Shown: one piece after another, positions 41,927 to 50,540 of the stretch
Layout of the letters: every line of letters starts with the position of its first letter
How positions within the stretch are numbered: the stretch's first letter is position 1
Source: Pseudomonas frederiksbergensis
GTDB lineage: Bacteria > Pseudomonadota > Gammaproteobacteria > Pseudomonadales > Pseudomonadaceae
Reading direction: 5' to 3'
Assembly (NCBI RefSeq): GCF_001952935.1
Contig: NZ_CP018319.1
Coordinates: 1,787,501-1,851,500 of the forward strand
Length of the DNA stretch: 64,000 bases
Program-made: the position numbers and the translations under genes
Notes under the pieces: model-generated
The model's input: the letters and a program-made list of their open reading frames with translations, nothing else
Told to the model about the DNA's origin: nothing
Database searches by the model: none

Positions 41927-42054
41927 TGTGGCGAGGGGATTTATCCCCGTTGGAGTGCGAAGCACTCCCCTGCATTGGCAACGCATTCGCAGGTTTACGA
42001 CTGCTTCGCAGCCGAACGGGGCGGTGCGACGTTTCGATAAATCCCCTCGCCACA
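41927..42054. repeat. Long palindromic repeat of a second REP family
   Basis: TGTGGCGAGGGGATTTATCC at the left and its complement (GATAAATCCCCTCGCCACA) at the right enclose two nested hairpins, GGAGTGCGAAGCACTCC and GACTGCTTCGCAGCC-like. The core GGCGAGGGGATTTATCCCC differs from the GCGGGCTTGCTCGCG type elsewhere in the window. It fills the gap between orn and the UPF0126 gene. Confidence 0.85.
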
Positions 42055-42073
42055 ATGGCCCGCGAGCACCCAA

Positions 42074-42616
42074 TCAGAACTTGATGAAATGCTTGCGATA
42101 GTGCTGCAGCTCGGCGATCGATTCGCGAATGTCGTCCAGGGCCAGGTGAGTGCTGCCCTTTTTGAAGCTGTCGCGCACGTCCGGCGCCCAGCGTGCGGCC
42201 AACTCTTTCAGAGTCGACACGTCGAGGTTGCGGTAGTGGAAGAAGCTTTCCAGGGATTTCATGTGCGTATAAAGGAAGCGACGATCCTGGCAGATGCTGT
42301 TGCCACAGATCGGTGATTTGCCCTTCGGCACCCATTTCTCCAGGAAAGCGATGGTTTCGGCTTCGGCTTCGGCCATGCTGATGCGGCTGTCGCGAACGCG
42401 CTGGGTCAGCCCGGAGCCGCCGTGTTGACGGGTATTCCACTCGTCCATGCCAGCGAGAATTTCGTCGCTGTGGTGGATGGCGATCACCGGACCTTCGGCC
42501 AAGGTGTTCAGGTCACTGTCGGTGACGATGGTGGCCATCTCGATGATGACGTCGGTATCAGGGTTCAGACCGGTCATTTCCAGGTCGATCCAGATCAGAT
42601 TCTGCGGGTTTTGCAT
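42074..42616 (-). CDS. orn: Oligoribonuclease
   Basis: 180 residues. DEDDh exonuclease that removes the last dinucleotides, including pGpG from c-di-GMP breakdown, and is essential in many gamma-proteobacteria. The catalytic motifs [21 protein letters not shown] and [11 protein letters not shown] are intact. The start is ATG 42616 ([11 protein letters not shown]). It is divergent from rsgA with a 107-base gap. Confidence 0.97.
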   Translation of the reverse strand: MQNPQNLIWIDLEMTGLNPDTDVIIEMATIVTDSDLNTLAEGPVIAIHHSDEILAGMDEWNTRQHGGSGLTQRVRDSRISMAEAEAETIAFLEKWVPKGKSPICGNSICQDRRFLYTHMKSLESFFHYRNLDVSTLKELAARWAPDVRDSFKKGSTHLALDDIRESIAELQHYRKHFIKF

Positions 42617-42723
42617 GTGTCGGCTCCTAGGCAATGCTGCGCAGTTTAGCCTAGGGCGGCGGCCGGGCGTGCTAAACTCGCGGCCGTTTTACCTAATCGC
42701 TGCATTCTTGATACGGAACACCC

Positions 42724-43755
42724 ATGGCCAAACGCCAACTCAATCGTCGTCAAAACTGGCGCATCGAAAAGATTCAGGGCGAACGCGCTGCCCGCGCCGC
42801 CAAACGCGAGTCCTCGGCTGTCGAGGCACTTGAGGGTGGCGATCTGGGTCCGGAACAGACGGGCCTGGTGATCGCGCACTTCGGTGTGCAGGTCGAAGTC
42901 GAAGCCCTCGATGGCGATCTGGCCGGCCAAGTGTTCCGCTGTCACTTGCGCGCCAACCTGCCGGCGCTGGTGACCGGCGATCAGGTGGTCTGGCGTGCCG
43001 GCAACCAGGGCATCGGTGTGATCGTGGCGCAACTGCCGCGTAAAACCGAACTCTGCCGTCCGGACAGCCGTGGCCAGCTCAAGCCTGTAGCGGCCAACGT
43101 CGACATGATCGTCATCGTCTTCGCGCCGCTGCCCGAGCCCCATGCCAACCTGATCGACCGTTATCTGGTTGCCGCTGAGCACGCCGGTATCCGTCCACTG
43201 CTGCTGCTCAACAAGTTCGACCTGATCGACGAGCAGAACGCCCCGGCGTTGAATGCCTTGCTGGCGGTTTACCGCACGCTGGGTTATCCGGTGTTGGAGG
43301 TTTCGGCGCACCACGGCAATGGCATGGAGCAATTGCAGGCACAACTGGACGGGCACATCAGCGTGTTCGTCGGCCAGTCCGGCGTCGGCAAATCGTCGTT
43401 GGTCAACACCCTGTTGCCTGAAGTCGAAGCCCGTGTCGGCCCGCTGTCCGAGTTGTCCGGCCAGGGCACTCACACCACCACGACCGCGCGGTTGTTCCAC
43501 TTCCCCGGCGGCGGTGAGTTGATCGACTCCCCGGGTATCCGCGAATTCGGCCTGGGCCACGTCAGCCGTGCCGACGTCGAAGCCGGTTTCATCGAGTTCA
43601 ACGACTTGATCGGCACCTGCCGCTTCCGCGATTGCAAGCACGACCGCGAGCCGGGTTGCGCTCTGCTCAAGGCCCTGGAAGAAGGCCGCGTGCAGCAGCA
43701 ACGGATGAACAGCTATCGCTCGATCATCGCCAGTTTGCCCGAAACCAGTTACTAG
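42724..43755 (+). CDS. rsgA: Ribosome small subunit-dependent GTPase RsgA
   Basis: 343 residues. Circularly permuted GTPase that checks late 30S assembly. An N-terminal basic segment ([18 protein letters not shown]) and OB fold come first, then G4 LLNKFDL, G1 [13 protein letters not shown]3 DSPGIREFG and the C-terminal zinc knuckle [14 protein letters not shown]. Divergent from orn; followed by a REP pair and a bidirectional terminator. Confidence 0.97.
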   Translation: MAKRQLNRRQNWRIEKIQGERAARAAKRESSAVEALEGGDLGPEQTGLVIAHFGVQVEVEALDGDLAGQVFRCHLRANLPALVTGDQVVWRAGNQGIGVIVAQLPRKTELCRPDSRGQLKPVAANVDMIVIVFAPLPEPHANLIDRYLVAAEHAGIRPLLLLNKFDLIDEQNAPALNALLAVYRTLGYPVLEVSAHHGNGMEQLQAQLDGHISVFVGQSGVGKSSLVNTLLPEVEARVGPLSELSGQGTHTTTTARLFHFPGGGELIDSPGIREFGLGHVSRADVEAGFIEFNDLIGTCRFRDCKHDREPGCALLKALEEGRVQQQRMNSYRSIIASLPETSY

Positions 43756-43768
43756 ACCACCACAAAAC

Positions 43769-43862
43769 CTGTGGGGGCGAGCTTGCTCGCGAAAGCGGTA
43801 GGTCAGTCAACATTGATGTTGAATCTGCTGACCCCTTCGCGAGCAAGCCCGCTCCCACAGGG
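43769..43862. repeat. REP/BIME element, head-to-head pair
   Basis: CTGTGGGGGCGAGCTTGCTC faces GAGCAAGCCCGCTCCCACAG. The centre has CAACATTGATGTTGAAT, shared with the element at 20689-20778. The left arm carries GGGGCGAGC in place of GGAGCGGGC, a single diverged arm. It lies between rsgA and its terminator. Confidence 0.9.
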
Positions 43863-43880
43863 TTTCAGTGATCCACAAAA

Positions 43881-43903
43881 AAGCCGCGATTATCTCGCGG
43901 CTT
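43881..43903. terminator. Bidirectional terminator between rsgA and the 89-residue gene
   Basis: AAGCCGCGA (43881-43889) and TCGCGGCTT (43895-43903) make a 9-bp stem with A residues before and T residues after, so it can stop transcripts from both convergent genes. Confidence 0.93.
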
Positions 43904-43911
43904 TTTTGGTT

Positions 43912-44181
43912 TCAGGGTCCTGCTTTTTCCAGCTTCCAGCCCAGGGCGTCCAAGGCGTCACAGCCATCCTGAATCAACAGGTGCGCGGCATTGGCGAAAT
44001 GCTCCAGATCATGACCTTCGGCGTCTTTGACACACAGGCAGGTGACGCTGTTGAGCAGATTACGCGCGGCTTTGAGTCGGTGGACGGCGGTTTCGAGGAG
44101 ATCGGAAGCGCGGGCTTCGGTGTCGATGTACAGCGTCGGGGCGACGCTGAAGTTGCCTTGGAGCGGGTGATACTTAGCCAT
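43912..44181 (-). CDS. Hypothetical protein, 89 residues
   Basis: The product starts MAKYHPLQGNFSVAPTLYID and is mostly helical (LLETAVHRLKAARNLL, FANAAHLLIQDGCDALDAL). It has the general look of small Pseudomonas-specific proteins of the DUF3077/DUF6124 kind, which share a short beta start followed by two helices, but I cannot assign it with certainty. A GGAG lies nine bases before the ATG. It is a single gene with a shared terminator at its 3' end. Function unknown. Confidence 0.8.
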   Translation of the reverse strand: MAKYHPLQGNFSVAPTLYIDTEARASDLLETAVHRLKAARNLLNSVTCLCVKDAEGHDLEHFANAAHLLIQDGCDALDALGWKLEKAGP

Positions 44182-44356
44182 GGGTCAAAACTCCGGATAA
44201 TTTCGAGAGATTTCATCTGTGGTTCGACCGGCTAAGATCGGTCACCGTGTTGGCAGCAACGGCGGAACTATAGTCAGATGTTTGTACGACTGAGAACCCC
44301 GGCACGAAATTTCAGATCGTTCCTACAACCACCACCAACGCACAAACAACAGGCAC

Positions 44357-44385
44357 AAAAAAGCCGACATCACTGTCGGCTTTTT
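44357..44385 (-). terminator. Terminator of motAB
   Basis: GCCGACA and TGTCGGC around TCAC, flanked by six A and five T, so on the minus strand a T-run follows directly. It starts seven bases after the motB stop. Confidence 0.93.
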
Positions 44386-44391
44386 CATGGG

Positions 44392-45426
44392 TCACTGCTT
44401 CGGCGGCTCACCCGGTTTCGGTGCCGGATCTTCGAACAGATTCAACCGCTCCCGAAGCTCATGCGCCGGCAACGGCTCTTTATCCGCCGGCAACGCATTC
44501 GGGTCGGCTGGCGTGGCGGGCACTTCGCCCGGGCCGCCCTGCCCTTGCGTCGGCGTTGTTTCTGGAGCCGGCTCCGCACCTTGCGAACCTTCGATGGCAC
44601 GCTGGGCTTTCTTGGTCAGCACCACGATGTCGATACGGCGATTGATCGGATTGAACGGGTGCTCGCGATCGAACAGTGCCGACGAGGCATAACCGACGAT
44701 CCGCGCCACCTGTGCATCCGGATAGCTGCCGGCGACCAGCGCACGACGTGCCGCGTTGGCACGGTTGGCCGAAAGTTCCCAGTTACCAAAGTCACCGGTG
44801 CCCGTGTACGGCTTGGCATCAGTGTGGCCGCTGATACTGATCTTGTTCGGCACCGCTTTAATGGTGTCGGCCATGGCCAGCAGGATGTCTTCGAAGTACG
44901 GCTTCAGGCGAGCTGAGCCTGAATCGAACATCGGCCGGTTTTCGGCGTCCACGATCTGGATGCGCAAACCGTCCGGCGTGATTTCGAAACTGATCTGGTC
45001 TTTGAATTTCTTCAGCTGCGGGTTCTCTTCGACCTTGGTCTGCAGTTCTTGCAGCAACAGCTCCAGGCGCTCCTTCTCGACCTGTTCGGCCATGCCTTCG
45101 ACCTGCTCAGTGTCGATGGTCACCTTGTCTGGCTGCGGCTGAGATTTCACCTCGGGGTTGAGGGTGTTCTCCGGCGCCAGGGTCGGTGTGCCGCCCAGGT
45201 CGATGATGTACGGCGTGCCGCTTTCGGAAAAGCCGACCGGGTCCTTGAAGTAACCGGCGATGGCGATTTTCTGTTCAGGCGTTGCGGTGGACAGCAGCCA
45301 CAGCACCAGGAAGAACGCCATCATCGCCGTTGCAAAGTCAGCGAAGGCGATTTTCCAGGCGCCCCCGTGATGACCGCCGGCGATGCGCTTGACGCGCTTG
45401 ATGATTATCGGCTGGTTATTTTCCAT
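44392..45426 (-). CDS. motB: Flagellar motor stator protein MotB
   Basis: 344 residues. One N-terminal membrane helix with the proton-carrying Asp30 (FADFATAMMAFFLVLWLL), a plug and linker, and the OmpA-like peptidoglycan-binding domain with SGHTDAKPY and NWELSANRANAARR. The C-terminal 70 residues are Pro/Glu-rich. It forms the stator with MotA. It is separated from motA by a 166-bp palindrome instead of the usual close spacing. Confidence 0.97.
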   Translation of the reverse strand: MENNQPIIIKRVKRIAGGHHGGAWKIAFADFATAMMAFFLVLWLLSTATPEQKIAIAGYFKDPVGFSESGTPYIIDLGGTPTLAPENTLNPEVKSQPQPDKVTIDTEQVEGMAEQVEKERLELLLQELQTKVEENPQLKKFKDQISFEITPDGLRIQIVDAENRPMFDSGSARLKPYFEDILLAMADTIKAVPNKISISGHTDAKPYTGTGDFGNWELSANRANAARRALVAGSYPDAQVARIVGYASSALFDREHPFNPINRRIDIVVLTKKAQRAIEGSQGAEPAPETTPTQGQGGPGEVPATPADPNALPADKEPLPAHELRERLNLFEDPAPKPGEPPKQ

Positions 45427-45429
45427 GAT

Positions 45430-45595
45430 CTAAGTGCTCTGTCTCACAAATACTGTTCCTTTTTGGCGGTGCCTGTTGTCGCCATACGGCGTTGCCGCTC
45501 CTCGCCATAGCGGGCTATGACTCGTCGCGGCGCCTTGTCTGGCAACAACAGTCACTCGCCAAAAAAGGAACGTACTTGCGAAACAGAGCACTAGC
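45430..45595. repeat. 166-bp near-perfect palindrome in the motA-motB spacer
   Basis: The arms mirror about position 45512.5. Outer arms are AGTGCTCTGT (45433-45442) and ACAGAGCACT (45583-45592), then TTCCTTTTTGGCG against CGCCAAAAAAGGAA, then CTGTTGTCGCC against GGCAACAACAG, and the centre is CATAGC-GG-GCTATG (45506-45519). The whole spacer is thus one long imperfect hairpin, starting four bases from the motB ATG and including the motA stop codon. It has the character of an ERIC-like or MITE-type transcribed palindrome. Confidence 0.88.
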
Positions 45596-46442
45596 GACCG
45601 CGAACCGCTTGTTCCAGCTCAGCGAAGCTAGGACGGTGCGCCGGGTACAGAACCTTGCGACCGAACTCTACCGCCAGCGATGGCGGCATACCGGAAGCCG
45701 AAGCAACCAGCGAGGCCTTGATGGCTTCGTAGACGTTGAGTTCTTCCTTGGCATCGTGGGCCAGGGAGTGGGCCAGCGGGCCGAAGAAACCGTACGCCGC
45801 GAGAATACCGAAGAAGGTACCGACGAGGGCCGCACCGACGTGCAGGCCGATGGATTTCTGATCGCCCTCACCCAGCGAAGCCATGGTCACCACGATACCG
45901 AGTACCGCCGCGACGATACCGAAACCGGGCATGGCGTCGGCAATACCGTTCACCGCGTGGGACGGATGCTCGAGGTCTTCCTTGAGGCTGTAAAGCTCCA
46001 TGTCGAACAGGCCTTCAAGCTCATGGGGCGCCATGTTGCCGGAGGACATGATGCGCAGGTAATCGCAGATGAATGCGGTCATGCGTTCGTCTTTGAGCAC
46101 GGCCGGATACTTGGCGAAGATCGGGCTCGCAGCAGCGTCTTCGATGTCGCCTTCGATGGCCATCATGCCTTCGCGGCGGCTCTTGTTGAGGATCTCGTAG
46201 ATCAGGCCCAGCACTTCCAGATAGAACGTATGGCTGAAACGCGAAGTGAACATGCCCAGGGATTTCTTGAGCACGTGCATGGTCATGTAACTGGGGTTGG
46301 CCTGGAGGAATGCGCCGAGGGCCGCACCACCAATAATCAACACCTCGAAGGGCTGAATCAGGGCGGCAATTTTGCCGTGGGAGAGCACGTATCCGCCGAG
46401 CACGCTCGCGAATACGACGATGATGCCGATTATTTTAGCCAT
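45591..46442 (-). CDS. motA: Flagellar motor stator protein MotA
   Basis: 283 residues with four membrane helices, the first at MAKIIGIIVVFASVLGGYVL. The large cytoplasmic loop holds the conserved charged residues that act on FliG; the last two helices carry the Pro residues near the proton path (DAMPGFGIVAAVLGIVVTM). The start is ATG 46442; the frame to 46520 would cross the sigma28-like promoter. It is the first gene of motAB. Confidence 0.97.
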   Translation of the reverse strand: MAKIIGIIVVFASVLGGYVLSHGKIAALIQPFEVLIIGGAALGAFLQANPSYMTMHVLKKSLGMFTSRFSHTFYLEVLGLIYEILNKSRREGMMAIEGDIEDAAASPIFAKYPAVLKDERMTAFICDYLRIMSSGNMAPHELEGLFDMELYSLKEDLEHPSHAVNGIADAMPGFGIVAAVLGIVVTMASLGEGDQKSIGLHVGAALVGTFFGILAAYGFFGPLAHSLAHDAKEELNVYEAIKASLVASASGMPPSLAVEFGRKVLYPAHRPSFAELEQAVRGR

Positions 46443-46510
46443 AGGTAGGAGAGCACTTACTGAGTCGGGTTCAAGGTCATATTCGGAAGTTAAAAAATCT
46501 CTTCTTCTAC

Positions 46511-46537
46511 TTATCGGCAAAACTGCGCCAGACTATA
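46511..46537 (-). promoter_or_regulatory. Sigma28 (FliA)-like promoter of motAB
   Basis: On the minus strand TATAGTCT - 11 bases - GCCGATAA. The -10 matches the FliA consensus GCCGATAA in all eight positions and the -35 matches TAAAGTTT in six of eight, with the exact spacing. It lies about 70 bases before the motA ATG. Confidence 0.78.
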
Positions 46538-46608
46538 GCCAGTTCAGGCGAAAAGCCAATTTGGCCCGCTCCGGGCATAGGTAATGCAGACGGTGATCGC
46601 GTCCAGAC

Positions 46609-48147
46609 ATGGCTAACGAAACGAACGTTCCAATTCCAAAACCGACCACTCTTGAAGGCTGGGTCAAGCTTCTCGATGGCGTGCGCCTGCCGGTTCCGCA
46701 AGCCAGTCATGACCGTGTCTGCAAGGCCATCGCCAACAATCGCAGCTCCCTGCGCGATATCGCCGAACTGATACAGGACAGCCCGGCGCTGGCCTTGAGC
46801 GTGATTCGCGAAGCCAATCGCCACACCCATGGCAGCATGACCGAACCTGCGGAAAACCTTGAGGTGGCGATCAATCGCCTCGGTTTGAAACGCACCGAAG
46901 AACTGCTCGCCCGGTTGCCTGCCCTGCCGCAATCGGAGATCCCGATTGCCCTGCGTCAGCTGCAGCTGATCAGCCAGCACGCGACCCAACAGGCCAACGG
47001 TTTTTTCGCCAGTCGCCTGGCGCGGCTGTGGCAGGACATCCACTGGGGCAGCCTGCTGTTTCTCTCGCCGCTGTGGCCGATGGCATTGACTCATCCGCAG
47101 TTGCTCGAAGAGTGGGAACTGCGGGTCATGCACAAAGGCGAGTCGGCGCACAACGTTGAAAAGCAATTGTTCGGCACGCGCCTGCTGGAAATCTGCCTGG
47201 CGCTCGTGGACATCTGGCGCCTGCCGATCTGGGTGCAGCAGGGTTATCGGCTGCTGCTCAACGAGCAGCGTGAGCTGGTGAAAGTGCTGCGCATCGCGCG
47301 CGACAGCGATCATCCATTGCGCCAGCAGAACCGCCTCGATGACGACCCGACCCTGCGCCGCTGGCTCAATCAGCCGGCCAATACGGTGCTGCTGGCCAAC
47401 GGTCTAGCGCTGTCGGCGCAGCAGTCCTGGAACAGTCCGCACAGTGAACGCTGGCAGTACCTGACCAGCCTTTACCTGCAAATGCCGATGGACGAAGTGC
47501 AGCAGCAGTTGCACCAACAGGCCGCCAACAGCGCCCGCCATCACGCCATGCCAGACCTTTGGCACCCCGCCGTTTCGCTGATCTGGCCGTGGGGCATGAA
47601 CCGCGTGCACGCAGGCTTGCTGCCGGCCCCGGCGCCGACCGCCGAAGACCTGGCGAAATGGCGCAGACAATGCGCCGAGTTGCTGGTCGAGCCCAGCCGC
47701 TTCACCAATGCCATGCACTTGACCACGTCTGCCCGGGACGCTTTGGTCGCGTGCGGCATGCGTCGGGTGATGATCCTGATGGCCGACCGCACCCACGCCA
47801 ATCTGCGGGTGCACCAGACGGCCGGGCTGCCAAAGGAAGCGGCCGGCCTGAATTTTGTCGTCAGCCAAAGCACCGTGCTGCAACGCCTGCTCTCGCAACA
47901 AGCCCAGGTGCGCCTGACGCCGGCCAACAACGCACAATTCTCGGCCATGCTGCCGGCCAGCCTGCGCTCGCAGTTCGACGGCGAACACCTGCTGCTACGC
48001 TCACTGGTCAATAACGGCCGGGTGATCATGATTGTGGTGGCGGATCAGGGCGGCGGACCGTTCTCTGAAATCACCGTACAAGCCTTCGGCAAAACCGCGC
48101 AGTGCATCGAAAAGGCACTGTACAGCTTTAGTCACCGCGGCCAATGA
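46609..48147 (+). CDS. HDOD domain protein
   Basis: 512 residues. The N-terminal region (about 20-210) has the HDOD look: LPVPQASHDRVCKAI, LIQDSPALALSVIREANR and VAINRLGLKRTEELL. HDOD domains are HD-like without enzymatic residues and act in signalling and regulation. The rest is helical, and the C-terminal 150 residues (MRRVMILMADRTHANLRVHQT onward) could be a GAF-like sensor. It is divergent from motA, so its promoter overlaps the motAB control region. Partner and signal unknown. Confidence 0.88.
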   Translation: MANETNVPIPKPTTLEGWVKLLDGVRLPVPQASHDRVCKAIANNRSSLRDIAELIQDSPALALSVIREANRHTHGSMTEPAENLEVAINRLGLKRTEELLARLPALPQSEIPIALRQLQLISQHATQQANGFFASRLARLWQDIHWGSLLFLSPLWPMALTHPQLLEEWELRVMHKGESAHNVEKQLFGTRLLEICLALVDIWRLPIWVQQGYRLLLNEQRELVKVLRIARDSDHPLRQQNRLDDDPTLRRWLNQPANTVLLANGLALSAQQSWNSPHSERWQYLTSLYLQMPMDEVQQQLHQQAANSARHHAMPDLWHPAVSLIWPWGMNRVHAGLLPAPAPTAEDLAKWRRQCAELLVEPSRFTNAMHLTTSARDALVACGMRRVMILMADRTHANLRVHQTAGLPKEAAGLNFVVSQSTVLQRLLSQQAQVRLTPANNAQFSAMLPASLRSQFDGEHLLLRSLVNNGRVIMIVVADQGGGPFSEITVQAFGKTAQCIEKALYSFSHRGQ

Positions 48148-48189
48148 CGCTGCTATACAATCCTCCCCTTTGTGCTCTGGAGACCTCAC

Positions 48190-49005
48190 ATGTCTGACTT
48201 CTCTGGCTTGCCGCTGGTGATCGAGCCGAGCGACTTGCTCCCCCGTCTCGACGCCCGCGATCTGATTCTGGTGGACCTGACCAGCAGCGCCCGCTATGCC
48301 GAAGGGCATATCCCCGGTGCGCGTTTTGTCGATCCGAAACGCACGCAACTCGGTCACGCGCCTGCGCCGGGACTGATGCCGCCGCAAGCGGCGCTCGAAG
48401 CGTTGTTCGGTGAGCTGGGACACAACCCTGATGCGGTCTACGTCGTCTATGACGACGAAGGCGGCGGTTGGGCCGGGCGCTTTATCTGGCTGCTGGATGT
48501 CATCGGCCACAGCAAGTACCACTATGTCGACGGCGGCCTGAAGGCCTGGCTGGCAGAAGGCTTGCCCATGTCGATCCAGATCCCGGCTCCGGTCGGCGGC
48601 CCGGTTGCGTTGACCCTGCACGACGAACCCACTGCCACCCGCGAATACCTGCAAAGCCGTCTCGGTGCCGCCGACCTGGCGATCTGGGATGCACGCGGAC
48701 CGCTGGAATACTCCGGTGAGAAAGTCCTGGCAGCCAAGGGCGGGCACATTCCCGGCGCGGTCAATTTCGAATGGACCGCGGGCATGGATCAGGCGCGCAA
48801 CCTGCGCATCCGCACCGACATGCCGCAGATCCTGGAAAAACTCGGGATCAGCAAAGACAAAGAAGTGATTACCCACTGCCAGACTCACCATCGTTCTGGC
48901 TTCACCTATCTGGTGGCCAAATCCCTCGGTTATCCGCGGGTCAAAGGCTACGCCGGTTCCTGGGGCGAATGGGGCAACCATCCCGATACGCCCGTAGAGC
49001 TTTAA
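48190..49005 (+). CDS. rhdA: Thiosulfate sulfurtransferase (rhodanese) RhdA-like
   Basis: 271 residues, two rhodanese domains. The C-terminal active-site loop is HCQTHHRSG, with catalytic Cys near residue 230 and the CQTHHR pattern known from Azotobacter vinelandii RhdA. It moves sulfane sulfur from thiosulfate to acceptors. The start is ATG 48190 after TCTGGAG. A TATACAAT at about 48153-48160 may be the promoter -10. It is followed 18 bases later by psd. Confidence 0.95.
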   Translation: MSDFSGLPLVIEPSDLLPRLDARDLILVDLTSSARYAEGHIPGARFVDPKRTQLGHAPAPGLMPPQAALEALFGELGHNPDAVYVVYDDEGGGWAGRFIWLLDVIGHSKYHYVDGGLKAWLAEGLPMSIQIPAPVGGPVALTLHDEPTATREYLQSRLGAADLAIWDARGPLEYSGEKVLAAKGGHIPGAVNFEWTAGMDQARNLRIRTDMPQILEKLGISKDKEVITHCQTHHRSGFTYLVAKSLGYPRVKGYAGSWGEWGNHPDTPVEL

Positions 49006-49023
49006 GGTTTTTAAGGACAGTTA

Positions 49024-49884
49024 ATGAATAAGCGTTTGTTTATCCTCAGCCAATACCTGCTGCCCCATCACTTGCTGTCGCGCCTGGCCGGCTGCATTGC
49101 CGAATGCCGCGTGCGCTGGTTCAAGAACGCCTTCACCGCCTGGTTCGCCAAGCGTTATCAGGTGGACATGTCCCAGGCGCTGGTCGAAGACCTGACTGCC
49201 TACGAACACTTCAACGCATTCTTCACCCGCGCCTTGAAGGACGGCGCTCGCCCGCTGGACGAGACGCCTGGCGCGATCCTCAGCCCGGCCGACGGTGCGG
49301 TCAGCCAACTCGGCCCGATCGAACACGGTCGCGTGTTCCAGGCCAAGGGCCACAGCTTCAGCGTGCTGGAATTGCTGGGCGGCGACGCTGCCAACGCAGC
49401 GCCGTTCATGGGCGGCGATTTCGCGACTATTTATCTGTCGCCGAAGGACTACCACCGCGTGCACATGCCGTTGGCCGGCACCTTGCGCGAGATGGTCTAC
49501 ATCCCGGGCCGGATCTTCTCGGTCAACCAGACCACCGCCGAAAACGTTCCGGAACTGTTCGCCCGTAACGAGCGTGTGGCGTGCATTTTCGACACCGAGC
49601 GCGGGCCGATGGCCGTGGTGCTGGTGGGCGCAATGATCGTTGCGTCGATCGAAACCGTCTGGGCCGGGCTGGTCACGCCGCCGAAACGCGAGCTGAAAAC
49701 CTTCCGCTACGACGAAGCTGCCCGTGCGCCGATCCATTTGGAGAAAGGTGCAGAACTGGGTCGCTTCAAACTGGGTTCGACCGCTGTCGTGCTGTTCGGG
49801 CCTGATCAAGTGAAGTGGGCTGAAGAGCTGGCGGCCGGTTCGCCGGTGCAGATGGGCCAGGGCATGGGCCTGGCAAAAGCCTGA
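49024..49884 (+). CDS. psd: Phosphatidylserine decarboxylase proenzyme
   Basis: 286 residues. It makes phosphatidylethanolamine at the inner membrane. The self-cleavage site is LGST in [12 protein letters not shown], where Ser becomes the pyruvoyl group, giving a large beta and a small alpha chain; the catalytic HMPLAG and DGAVSQLG motifs are present. It lies directly after rhdA, likely in one transcript. Confidence 0.97.
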   Translation: MNKRLFILSQYLLPHHLLSRLAGCIAECRVRWFKNAFTAWFAKRYQVDMSQALVEDLTAYEHFNAFFTRALKDGARPLDETPGAILSPADGAVSQLGPIEHGRVFQAKGHSFSVLELLGGDAANAAPFMGGDFATIYLSPKDYHRVHMPLAGTLREMVYIPGRIFSVNQTTAENVPELFARNERVACIFDTERGPMAVVLVGAMIVASIETVWAGLVTPPKRELKTFRYDEAARAPIHLEKGAELGRFKLGSTAVVLFGPDQVKWAEELAAGSPVQMGQGMGLAKA

Positions 49885-49891
49885 TCCCTGA

Positions 49892-49925
49892 TCCGAACCC
49901 CGCGAACGTCTTCGCGGGGTCGGAC
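49892..49925. terminator. Hairpin between psd and the lectin gene
   Basis: ACCCCGCGAA (49897-49906) and TTCGCGGGGT (49911-49920) around CGTC, extended by TCCGA/TCGGA. No T-run follows on either strand, so termination is likely but may be inefficient. It separates the convergent psd and lectin genes. Confidence 0.65.
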
Positions 49926-49940
49926 ATTTCGGTGGTGCCG

Positions 49941-50342
49941 TTACTCTATCTGTCCACGGAAGCCGATCGGCCCTTCGTTAGCGTAGGTATTGGTGCCACT
50001 GAGGTTTTTCCCTCCATCACTGGAGGTCACGCTCAACGCCACAACGTTCTGATTATCACGGCCGCCGATGACCCATTTGCCACCCGGATGCCATGGAGCG
50101 TCGTTGCCGCCCCACTGATTTTCAACGTTGTACTGGTTCTGGCCCGTGCGCTGAGCCTTGAAGCCAATGGGACCTTCACCCGCATACGTCATGGTGCCGG
50201 TGAAACTCTTGCCGCCATCGCCCGATTTGATCTCGATCGCGACAACGTTCTGGTTGTCCCGCGCGCCTAGCGTCCAGTCTCCGCCCGGATGCCAGGGTGC
50301 CGAACTACCGCCCCATTGATTTGCCACTACATATCTAGACAT
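49941..50342 (-). CDS. OAA-family agglutinin (high-mannose lectin), PFA-like
   Basis: 133 residues made of two near-identical repeats of about 66 residues, each starting NQWGG..APWHPGG and ending EGPIGFK/RGQ. This is the Oscillatoria agardhii agglutinin homologue fold; P. fluorescens Pf0-1 has a member (PFA/PFL) that binds Man3-5 cores of high-mannose glycans. No signal peptide. I chose the ATG at 50342 because AAGGAG (50352-50357) lies nine bases before it; the ATG at 50351 would touch that site. It lies on the opposite strand between two core genes. Confidence 0.95.
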   Translation of the reverse strand: MSRYVVANQWGGSSAPWHPGGDWTLGARDNQNVVAIEIKSGDGGKSFTGTMTYAGEGPIGFKAQRTGQNQYNVENQWGGNDAPWHPGGKWVIGGRDNQNVVALSVTSSDGGKNLSGTNTYANEGPIGFRGQIE

Positions 50343-50540
50343 AAACTTCATCTCCTTGAAGTTACAAGAGACCTGCCCTGCGTAGGCAGCAGGCCGTACG
50401 ACTGTGCGTATCCAGTCGCACGACTGTCAGATTAGTAGTACGCCCGGACGGCATTCGACTGACAGACAAACGGTAAAAATCCATAGCTGCTACAGTCAGG
50501 TCATTCACTGCCCATTTACCGGTTGGAGTTTTTTCACGGC

